Source of the DNA: Chenopodium formosanum
Lineage: Eukaryota; Streptophyta; Magnoliopsida; Caryophyllales; Amaranthaceae
Assembly (NCBI GenBank): GCA_024500155.1
Contig: CM044868.1
Span: 29,609,165 to 29,673,164, forward strand
Direction: 5' to 3'
DNA length: 64,000 nucleotides
Shown: positions 44,177-53,797 of the stretch, one piece after another
Layout: each line of letters starts with the position of its first letter
Position numbering within the stretch: position 1 is the stretch's first letter
Position numbers and translations under genes: made by a program
Notes under the pieces: model-generated
What the model was told of the DNA's origin: nothing
Seen by the model: only the letters and a program-made list of their open reading frames with translations
Databases searched by the model: none

Positions 44177-46966
44177 TGTAACACCCCAATAATTCTCCCT
44201 TTTCCAAACCACTTACTTTAAATAAAAATAGAGGAGAACCATTGGCATGTTACCGCCACGTGTTAAAACGTTAAGGCTTTATCAAAGTACTGCAGCGGAA
44301 ATCCAACTTAAATATTAAAATAATATAATTTAGAAAACCAATAAGTCAAAGCTTACAAATTGGAACCATAAAGGCCCTTATTAAAACCAAACCAATATTC
44401 CAAAATCCCAAAACATAATTAAAATAGTAAAACATAAATAAGTTCAACACAAAGAACGAATACTCTCAATCACACCAATCCCTTGACAATGCGTATGTCA
44501 AATCCCCGAACTTCACATCATCAAGATAACCTGTGCGATACTACTCCCCAATAATACAAGTGTAATAATTGGATCATCACAGGGTCATTGAAAGGCGAAG
44601 GCCATGACCAAAAGAAAACACACAAAAGCACGCAATCAGCAAAGCTGAGTACATACAAGCTACAACGTACCAAGCCTAGCATGCTCAACTAATTAAAGTA
44701 AATAAACATACAACATAAATTCATTAATCAAGACTCCACACTTAAACAATTCAATCGACTCAACATACTTGCTAATCAATTCCAAACACTTGACTCTTTA
44801 TATTTAATTTAATTAATTTAGTTGGAGTAAGCAATAGACGAGGTTGTCCAATCCACCAAATCATTTTGGTCCCAAATGACCATTTAAAATAAAAGTTTAG
44901 CGCGATGCAAGAATGGGCGCGACTCCATTCTCACAAAGTTAGTCTAGGATCCCATCTAACTTTCATTATAAAATAAAAATGTAAATACCAAAAGAGAAGA
45001 GGACATGTTGATCAAACAATCCTCGAAAAGCCACGGGCTACCACCGTGTACCCCAACCCATAATTGTCAATACTCCAGAAGTGCACGCTTTCCAGAGTTT
45101 TATTGCTCATCCATGTTTCACTTTACGTGATTACAATTTTAATTAATAGCCGACTCAATCAAGAAGACCATACATAACAATCATACATCAATTCACTTTA
45201 AATCTTATTTAGGACAATGGTGATCACATCACAAATTGACCTTTAATTTCATTAAACTTCCAAATTATCCAAATTGTTGAACATAGTCAACCCACCTAGT
45301 CATTTCGGCTTAATCCACCTTTACTCAACATACTAACAAGTTATGATTGAGCAATAAATAAATAAATAATAACCTTGTGGAATAATTAATAAATTCATTC
45401 CACTTAAACCATTCAATTCCAATCCTTTAATAATCCAAATGTGGTTAACAAACCAATCCAATAAAATTATGTTTGTATCAACATTCCATACAAACAATTA
45501 ATCTAATATAATTCAACATGTTTGCATCCATAATTCCATACAAACATAATCAATTCACCAAAACATGTTTCATAAACATAAGCAAATGAATTAATTAAAT
45601 GTATAACCAAACAATTTTCATCCAAGTGTTCTCTAATCATGAAACTAAGTTCTTTTCTTTGGTACCTAAACATGATACTACTTACAACGAAGTAGACATG
45701 TACGTACCTCGTATAAACAATCCTTTGTGCCACTTTTAATCACTTAAAAGTCTCCTAAGAAATAATCACTTCCTAGAAAACAAGCAACAACAATAAATTA
45801 ATACTTAACCAAATTTTCAGCAATATAATTTAGATTAAAACTCCTTAAAACTTCATTAAAAACATGTTTTTATGCTTAATTAATCAATAGAAATCCAATA
45901 GGAACAAAATCCCCAATTTAATTAGTCATAAGAACCCTAAAATCCCAATTTAAATAAATTGAAACCCTAGGTTTTTAAAATTATAAAATCTGAAAATTAT
46001 AACAACAATTATAATCTGAAATTATTAGTTTAAAACATAAAAACATGATTTTGATATTAAAAATATAAACTTTATACTATAAAATCAAAACCCAAAACTA
46101 ATTATAAACATTAAGCATTAAAAAAAACTTCGTTAAAAATCAAAAACTGCCCGAAAATCATATTTAGAGGCTGAATTTGACCACGAGAGGGTGGTGCTTA
46201 CTACCAAAGGTAGTAAGTCTTTCTTAAAAAATTGTTTCCACATGGAAAACACTACTTTTTTGTCAAAATCGGATGAGTTCAGAACCTGATCGGGATTAAT
46301 ATTAACGAACCAAAATCTAAACATTAAAACACGAATTTACGTGTTCAAAATAATCTGGAATTAAGTTAAACTAATTAGTAGTATAATCACCAAAATTTCA
46401 AAACATCATTACTATAAAAGCCCTAAATCGATTGTTCATAAAAACCCTAAAATCATGATTTTCAATGATTAAAAACCCTAGGTTATTAAATTTACAAAAT
46501 TTGAAAATTATAACATTTATAAAATCTGAAATTATAAAGTTTAATCATCAAAATACAATTTGATACTAATTAAATTAATTTCAAACAATAAAATCAAAAC
46601 CCATAATCAATAATTATAGTTACACAAATTCATAAAACAAAGGAGAAAGAAAATAAGACTAACCTTTGTGTGGGGAAATTTTTGGGGATGTATAGGGTAT
46701 TTATAGGAGAGATGGTAGTAGGGTAAGTAGGGATATTGGGCCTCATTAAATTAATGGGTCAATTAAGAAAGTAAACTGGGTTTGGTTTGTTTGTTGGACA
46801 TAAATTATAGAAGGAAGGTTCATAAAAAGTTCTTTGTAATAAAATCGTTTATCAACCCCAAAAATAATTTGAAACTTTTGAAATTAAATTCCGGAAAAAT
46901 ACAAGTAAATATTATAAATAATATATAATTTTATTTATAATATATTTTAAAATATGGGGGATTACA
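44177..46966 (-). mobile_element. Solo LTR of family A inside the LTR of element B
   Basis: 2790 bp from tgtaacaccc to gggggattaca, flanked by a perfect ATAAT duplication (44172-44176 and 46967-46971). There is no second LTR or interior, so it is the product of recombination between the LTRs of a full element. The right part (about 46115-46690) is close to element A's LTRs, for instance around gaggctgaatttg.ccacgagagg. The left two-thirds is far more diverged, with only islands such as ccataaaggcccttattaaaa and gcaaagctgagtacata conserved. Confidence 0.93.
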
Positions 46967-48177
46967 ATAATAGGCCTCTAATTTATTCTGATTGTATTCA
47001 TGTGCGATTTCTGATTAACATACAAGCAATAAGATTAACCCTAAACCTATTTATCTATGTTGGTTGAATATTAATGCACAAATAAATATATTATTGGTGA
47101 TCACTTGAGTTATAATCACATTAACCCTAAATAAGATTATTAATTATCTTAATAAGCGTGATTACAAGTACAAATTCCCTTTAAACATGCATAAAAGGCG
47201 TGATCAAGCAATAACAACAAATATATATCAAGCAACATAATAACAATCATAATCATAATAATAACAATTATAATCATAATTAAAATAAACATGTTCATGT
47301 TAAAGCATAATAATAGCAAGATCCTAGGCATGATACTAACAAGATTAATAACAAATCCTAGCATGTCACTAAGCAATAAAAATCAAATCTTTAGCCCTAA
47401 CAAGATACTAGCATGCTACTAGGAAAGAAAATAGGGAGCATCATAAAAATCATAATTGATATTAAATTTACCCTAGATATGATACTAGGAATCATAAATA
47501 TTAGGAAAAACATAGGAGGCATCATACTTTTAATCATACTTGACATTAAAGTTACCCTAGACATGATACTAGGAGTTTATTGTTGTCACCCTAAACATCA
47601 AATTAAGGAAAACATCCTAACATGATACTAGGAATCAGAATAACAATCTAAGCATGATTTCTATATCATAATAACAATTAAACCATTAAAGTACTTACTT
47701 GGATGCGTGGTACCTCTTTCTAATAACAAAATACACACGTTAGTAACTTCAAGAAAAATATTAATTAAAACAATTAAATCAAATAATTGAAAAAGAGATT
47801 TGGGACCAAACCCTCAGAAATTAAACCTTTCACGTATAGGGCGAAGGCAACTTCGAATATGGCTAGATGTGTCTAGATCTAATGAATGCGGAATTTTGTA
47901 TGTAAAAGGCTAGTTTAGAAAAGAGAAGGAGAGAGAGTAAGTAATCAAGAGAATCTTGATGAGAGTTGGTAGATTGTAGATGAATGAAAATTGATGATTG
48001 TTGATGAAAACTGGTGATGATTGGTGAATGAAAACGGAGTTTTTAGCACGTTATTTATAGAGAAAATCAACCAAAAAGATAAAATATCAAAACAGAGTTC
48101 TGGCGCACATAAAACTGAGTTGGCGCCACTGCTGGCTATTGGCGCCAGACGCCAACATTAGCGTCAGGCGCCAATGC

Positions 48178-48192
48178 TAGCGCCAGGCGCTA
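48178..48192. other. GC-rich hairpin in 5' LTR of element B
   Basis: Perfect 6-bp arms tagcgc and gcgcta around cag. It belongs to a cluster at 48110-48215 that repeats ggcgcca/agcgcca motifs. Confidence 0.7.
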
Positions 48193-48785
48193 CATTTAGC
48201 GTTTGGCGCTGATTTGGAAATTCACGCGTTTTCTTAAAATCAGATAAAAATTGTCGTACAGGAGGAAAAAATCGTATTTTGCACAAAAATGCTCTTTGAT
48301 TGTAATTAAAACTCTGAAAAGTCAACAAAAGTCAATTTATCAATGCTAATTGAATTAGGAATGAAAAGAATCTTCTAGAAGAATCTAGAAGACTAAAACC
48401 ATTCCTAATTGCATTAGGAATGATAAATCTATATTAGGCCCTCCCCTTGATCATTGGGCCGCATATAAGGCTCAAACCGGGCCCAGTTCAGTAAATTGGC
48501 CATAACTTCCTCAATATTCATCGGAATTGAGCTTATAATATATCGTTGGAAAGCTCTTGTCAAGCCCCATCCAACTACACTATTATTGGACCCATATCAT
48601 GGACCAACTTAACTGGATTGGCTGTTTTCTTAGAATAAGTTTTCAAAAACAGAGAGAAGAGATTAGAAATTAAAACTTTCCGCAACACTAAACTTTCCAC
48701 ACTTTCACTTCATTCGATTATGATTCGACGTGAAAGATACTCATCACTGGGTTTGGTTTTGGGGAGACACAAATGGGTGTCTACA

Positions 48786-48790
48786 CATAG
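48786..48790. repeat. Target-site duplication of element B (right copy)
   Basis: CATAG, identical to 34490-34494. Element C's aRH frame continues from the next base. Confidence 0.95.
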
Positions 48791-49124
48791 GTGTGCAAAA
48801 ATTAGAGGTATTTGGAGATTCTAATTTGATTATAAATCATATACTAAAAAAATGGAAAATAAAGAACTCCACAATGATATTATACCAAGCGCTCCTAGAG
48901 CAACTCATTGAGCATTTTGAACATATTGATTTTAAATACCTCCCAAGGGATGATATTCAATTTTCCGATGCGCTAGCAAAATTAGCCTCAGTGATCAACA
49001 TTCCAGATCATTTAAATATGATGTCATCATGCGTTGATAGAAGAGAAGAACCAGCATATTGCAACGCAATAGAGGAAATAAATGAAATTGAGGGAGACAA
49101 TCCTTGGTATGATCATATCCTTTA
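48791..49124 (+). pseudogene. Archaeal-type RNase H of element C, right part
   Basis: It continues the aRH domain cut at 34494 in the same reading frame: VQKLEVFGDSNLIINHILKK (with the catalytic Asp of FGDS), KIKNSTMILYQALLEQL and FKYLPRDDIQFSDALAKLAS. The last stretch is the conserved DALAxLAS end of Tat aRH domains. The open frame starting upstream at 48730 includes LTR sequence and is not the true start. TAA at 49123 interrupts just before integrase. Confidence 0.88.
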
Positions 49125-50346
49125 ATATATTACCCATGGCACATATCCTGAAAATACTTTATTGAAAGACCAACGAGCCCTAAGAACACTTGCGGCCCAA
49201 TATGGTCTATTAAATGGTCAATTATGCAAAAAGGGGCCTAACGGTCAAAGCTTATTGTGTATAGACCAACCTGAATCCACACACCTTATGGAGAATACTC
49301 AAAAGGCGTTTGTGGTCCTCACATGAGTGGTAAAATTCTTGGTAAAATAATTTCATGACAAGGGTATTATTGTTTCACCATGGAACATGATTGCATACAA
49401 TATGTTAAAAAATGTCCAGAGTGTCAAATGTTCGCTAACTTACATCACCTTCCACCATCCAAATTATATAATCTCACTTCTCCTTGGCTTTTTTCGACTT
49501 GGGGAATTAACGTAATTGGGAAAATATCTCCAACGGGAGCAGGAGGGTACAAGTACGTATTAGTAGCCATTGATTACTTTAATAACTGGATCGAGGCCGC
49601 TTCTTACAAAATATCACTTTTAAACATGTCGCAAAGTTTCTCGAAAGAAACATATTTTTTAGATATAGAGTTCCTCACAAACTATTTAGTGATCAAGGAT
49701 CTCAATTAAAAGCTAAAGTTGAGACCCTCTTAACTCGTTATAAAGTAAAACACCATCATTCATCCCCATATAGACCTCAAATGAATGGAGCTGTAGAATC
49801 GGCAAATAAAAACATAACAATCATCATTAAGAAAATGGCAGAAGTTATAAAGACTGGCCGAATAAACTATACTTTGCTCTATGGGGTTATAGAACGTCCA
49901 TACGAACATCAATAGGAGTAACTCCATACTCCTTAGTTTTTTGAATGGATGCAGTTCAACCAATTGAACTGGAAATACCATCCTTACGCATCGTACTCGA
50001 AAGTAAGTTATCGGAAGCCCAATGGGTAAGAGCGAGGTATGAAGAGCTGTTATTCCTCGATGAACGGCGGTTAAGAGTTTTGCATCATGTACAAGTCTAC
50101 CAACGATGCATTGCGCGACATTTTAACAAACGGTTACGATGCAGAAATATCAAAGAAGGTGACTTTGTACTAAAAGAGGTTAGAGGCCCACAAACCGATC
50201 CAAGAGGGAAATTTAAACCTAATTGGATAGGGCCCTACCGCGTAATTGAAATTATACCAGGAGGAGCTGTTAGATTAATGGGTATTAGAGGTGATGAAAT
50301 TCGCCAACTAATAAACATTGATCGACTTAAAAAATATTACATATGA
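49125..50346 (+). pseudogene. Integrase of element C, broken
   Basis: It follows aRH. The zinc-binding region has GVCGPHMSG (about 49309-49335) and VKKCPECQMFA. The core has SPWLFSTWGINVIGKISP and VLVAIDYFNNWIEA with the first catalytic Asp. The second Asp lies in SDQGSQ (about 49690). SSPYRPQMNGAVESANKNI holds the catalytic Glu (about 49758-49815). The C-terminal frame 49945-50346 is intact: IELEIPSLRIVLESKLSEA, HHVQVYQRCIARHFNKRLR, GDFVLKEVRGPQTDPRGKF, NWIGPYRVIE and a terminal NIDRLKKYYI, the Tat hallmark ending. Stops and frameshifts occur near 49325-49360, 49705 and 49915. The enzyme would insert the DNA copy. Confidence 0.9.
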
Positions 50347-50589
50347 AATCCGGATAAACTCGTTCATTCATTAAATAAATCATTTTTTTAGCATTCAATA
50401 AAAAGATTCTAAGTGTTAAGCACTCTACCGAATAACACGGTAAAGTTCATAACACTTGGAGGGGTAATTTAAAAATAAAACATATGCCAGTAAAGAGATC
50501 AAATTTTTTGGAACACCACGAAAAAACTCTTCACACTTGGGGGGTAATAATGCGAAAAAAAATATTTTAACACTCGTAGCACAGGTGTC

Positions 50590-50614
50590 GCGCGCAACTA
50601 AAACAGTTGCGCGC
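50590..50614. other. Perfect 10-bp GC-rich hairpin
   Basis: Arms gcgcgcaact and agttgcgcgc flank the 5-base loop aaaac. It is the clearest member of a motif family that recurs at 28140-28370, 29100-29210, 58310-58360, 59250-59320 and 62490-62570, always in untranslated or inter-gene parts of element C. Confidence 0.85.
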
Positions 50615-50682
50615 ATATGTCACGCGCAACTTAATCGGTTGAAGAAAAATATAAAAAAAAATAATACAAACATTGGAAAGTT

Positions 50683-50719
50683 CTACGCAAAGACCTGATT
50701 CCGTAATACGAATACGTAG
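50683..50719 (+). other. Stem-loop conserved between elements B and C (C copy)
   Basis: 37 bases with arms ctacg and cgtag, loop phrase gacctgattccgtaa, followed by gcaatct. It lies 337 bases after the integrase stop in the sense orientation, as the B copy does after gag. Confidence 0.72.
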
Positions 50720-50746
50720 GCAATCTTTATGATTCGGTCATATAAA

Positions 50747-50748
<2 letters not shown>

Positions 50749-50789
<41 letters not shown>
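50749..50789. repeat. (AC)n microsatellite
   Basis: An uninterrupted AC run of 41 bases between element C's pol and its antisense ORF. Confidence 0.95.
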
Positions 50790-50791
<2 letters not shown>

Positions 50792-51782
50792 AAAGCTCAA
50801 TTTATTTCCATTCAAAATTCAAAAAAAAAAAAAAAAAAATAAAACAAGAGGCATTGTTGAACTAGATAATAAATTAAAAAAAAACATAGTAGTGATTACA
50901 CTTTAATCGAATTAAACTAATGACATATTGTGTAACACTATAAGGTTTTACTATATCCTCAAATGTCACAGTAGACGGAGGAGTAGTTTCCATCGCAGTA
51001 GTTTCAGCGACCTTAGAGCTTTCCTCTTCACTCTTCTTTTTAACCGAAACATTGTTCTTCAATTTAGGGATTGGGGCCTTTGCAACTTGTTTTCCTTTTC
51101 CTTTAACAATTGTTGGGTCTTTTTACGAGTATTTGGTGAAGGTTATTTAATCTTCACCCCTTATTGCGCATGTTTAGGAGGAGCCTTTCTCTTATGTTCC
51201 CTTGAATGAGCCTTAGGACATGAGAAGTCTAATTTTCTCATCACTCTTTTGTTTTGGCCTCTAGAAGGAGTAGTGTTGGCCGAATGCATCAAAGGTTTGG
51301 GTGGATTGCAAGCTGAGGTGGCTTGATTTTGTGATCGAGCCTTGTTTAGATCACCCTTGTCCGCCGCATTCATCCAAGCCTTGTAGAAAGAGGATAACAC
51401 AATGCTCGCATTAAGACTTTGTACTACCCACCTAGGGAGACTTAACCAATATTCAATCCAACGAGGGATCCTTTCAGGTTTAAAAATCACATCATTAGGA
51501 GCATCAGAATCCTGAGGGGGGATAACTTGTTTCATTCAGTATTGTCTCATCACCCTACAAGGAAAAAAGTAAGTAGTACTAGATAGGCCTAAAAGCCTAA
51601 TATAGGGATAATTAAAACTATTCCCAACCATATTACTTATGTTCCACCAAGGAATCACAAAGCGTATGTTGGGAACACCATGACAGAAAAACGACGTCCA
51701 TTTTTCTTCATTCTTGTGTTTGTAGAGACTTCGATGTCCAGGGAATGTTCTCACTCCATGAGCCTCAAATTTTTCTGGCTTT

Positions 51783-53797
51783 CACTACTACAAAATTGGT
51801 CAAAGAGACCTAAAATAAGAGACCGGTTAAGTGCATAACGGGTCTCTTTTATAGGAGAGACCTATTATCTTAAATGACAGGTCTCTTGACATGTCAAAGA
51901 GACTGGTCATTTAGGAATATAGGTCTCTTGGGATTTTTTTAGAAAATCAAGGAATATAGAGAGACCCGTCATCTTAAATGACAGGTCTCAAGTACTATCC
52001 AAAAAACCTGTGATTTAAAGGAACCGGTCTCTTGAATTTTATTTTTTTAATTAAAAAATTAGGGAGACCCGTCAATCTAAATAACAGGTCTCTCGAAACA
52101 CGGAATGATTCCATTTTAAAACCATTTCCCTAAGTCATCATCATAAGCACGTAAGTGCGTAACCCTATAATCTTTACATTTTCTATCTCCTGTCCACCGC
52201 CTCCTCACATTTTCACCCTCTCATCTTATCTCTTTTTTTTCTTCATATGTCTTCTCCCTCCTCTCAACACAGCTTTCTTACTCAATTTTTTGGATTCTAT
52301 AGAAAATCTCGTACAACATAATCGAAGTATAGATTTCATCCTTTATTATTTTCAAAGCTTATACTTTTTAATTTCTTTCATATCTTTCTCAATTTCAAGA
52401 AGTTATATTCACTCATCATGTCAAAACTTCGAGATCTAGTGCCAAGGTGAGTTTTGTATTATTTTTCGCTATTAAGTTTTGATCTTACAATTTTTCGTTT
52501 TTAATGAAAAATCTAAATTTCTTATAATTATTGCTTTATTTTTTCGTTTAGTCATGATAGTAGATTGTTTGTTTGTTTTTTTGGCTTCTTAATGTTTACA
52601 TTTTAAAAACTTTTTTTCACCATTTTTGTGTGTTTCCAATTTCATTTGGAGGTTTTTTTTTTTATACCCTTTTATTTCGTTCTTTACATTTTTTTCGCCC
52701 ACTTCTTCTATATATATATAATCAGATCTAATACTTTTCGTTGATATCGCTCACTTCATATGAAGTTAGATCTTATAATTTTCAATTTTGTATTCGATTT
52801 TCTATTTTAATTTTCAATTTCAATTCTAGTATATCTTATTTTCATTTTTTAAATTATTTTTGAGATTTTCCTGACAAATTGTTCTTTAGCTTGTTTTGAA
52901 ATTACTCCGTAGTTTATTTTTTGTTGCTTTGATTTTGGGTTCAATCATCATATTCCGTATGAAAGAAATTTTTTTTGAGATCTGGTATTTCAAGAGTCAA
53001 ATTGAACAATATCTCTTTTTTTTCTTCAATTATAAACGAATTTTATTGTAGATCTGGTATTTTAAGAGTAAAATTGAACAGTTTCTCCGTTTTTAAAAAA
53101 ATTCTAAACGAATTTATTTTTCATCTCTTGTTAAATTTTCGCTTTTTTCTTTTTCAATTCTGTTATAATTGTTCTGATTTATTTCTTGTATAATAATATC
53201 TGCTTTTTAATTTTTTCTGTGTATATATCTGTGGTTGTAGGAAACAATCTCTCAAGTTTCAAGTTTGAACAGAAGAAATCCGTAATTGAAGACTTTTGAA
53301 GTTCTTCATCATTCAAGAAATTTTATTTTTATGTATTTAATTTTCATTGATATATATACAATGTACGTAATTTTTGAGGTGTATTATTTATGTAATACAA
53401 GATTTTTTTCCGAATCCAATATTAATGAATTGTTATTATAAAAATAAAATAAACTACTAGTACCTAGTATTTCTTTTTTTTTTTATTTATTTAAAATGAG
53501 ACAAAATAGACCTGTTATGTTAAAAAGCGGTCTCAATTTTCTAAAAAAAGAGACTGCCTAATTAGGATAGGTGGTCTCAATTTTCTGAAACCAAAGACCG
53601 CCTTTCTTATAAAGGCAGTCTAAATATTCTTAAAATTAAGACCGCTTATCTTAAAGAGGCGGTCTAGCTTTCTCATTCTAGAGACCGCCTCTAAAAAGCA
53701 GTCTCTTTGCCAAAGAGACCGCTGTGCTAGAGACCGCCTCTAAGGCAGTCTCTTTGGCTAATTTAGACGGGTCTCTTCGGCCAATTTTGTAGTAGTG
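51783..53797. mobile_element. Inner CACTA element with ggtctc subterminal repeats
   Basis: 2015 bp. The terminal inverted repeats agree for 17 bases (cactactacaaaattgg) and continue with aagagacc. The phrase agagacc/ggtctct recurs more than ten times within about 330 bp of each end, as expected for CACTA subterminal binding sites. Between them lie T-rich sequence and a microsatellite-like tata run. Short apparent frames are not coding. Confidence 0.88.

Larger units (their letters stand above)
34495..48785 (-). mobile_element. Element B: Tat-like, gag-only LTR retrotransposon nested in element C
   Basis: LTRs at 34495-36552 and 43914-48785 (the latter about 2.08 kb without its own insertion) enclose 7.36 kb. 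The element has a perfect CATAG target duplication. The polypurine tract at 36553 and primer site at 43891 place it on the minus strand. The interior encodes gag only. I find no protease, RT, RNase H or integrase, and a 3-kb region between gag and the 3' LTR holds tandem repeats. This is the organisation of terminal-repeat retrotransposons with a GAG domain (TR-GAG), dependent on a partner's pol. Two later insertions lie within it, a CACTA element at 41484-42110 and a solo LTR at 44177-46966. Confidence 0.92.
43914..48785 (-). repeat. 5' LTR of element B, split by a solo LTR
   Basis: Left part 43914-44176 and right part 46967-48785 join into one family-B LTR of about 2.08 kb that aligns with 34495-36552. 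The break falls in the phrase ctgccctaataat / aggcctct, which is continuous at 34745-34765. Confidence 0.93.
50347..50873 (+). other. 3' untranslated segment after integrase of element C
   Basis: It contains ttcataacacttggaggggtaat and a near copy (50447-50550), the GC-rich hairpin at 50590-50614, the conserved stem-loop at 50683-50719 and a (CA)n run at 50749-50789. No gene lies on either strand before the antisense ORF. Confidence 0.65.

Noticed and set aside
47149..47376. Ile-rich frame repeated at 34937-35152
   Set aside because: It is the AT-rich part of the family-B LTR read on one strand; the repetition reflects the LTR pair, not a gene.
48730..48790. Apparent start of the second aRH frame
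   Set aside because: These codons are LTR sequence and the duplication; element C coding resumes only at 48791.
51783..53797. Inner CACTA as an independent insertion with its own duplication
   Set aside because: Its flanks are TTT and AAA, which do not match; TTT pairs with 58242-58244 instead.
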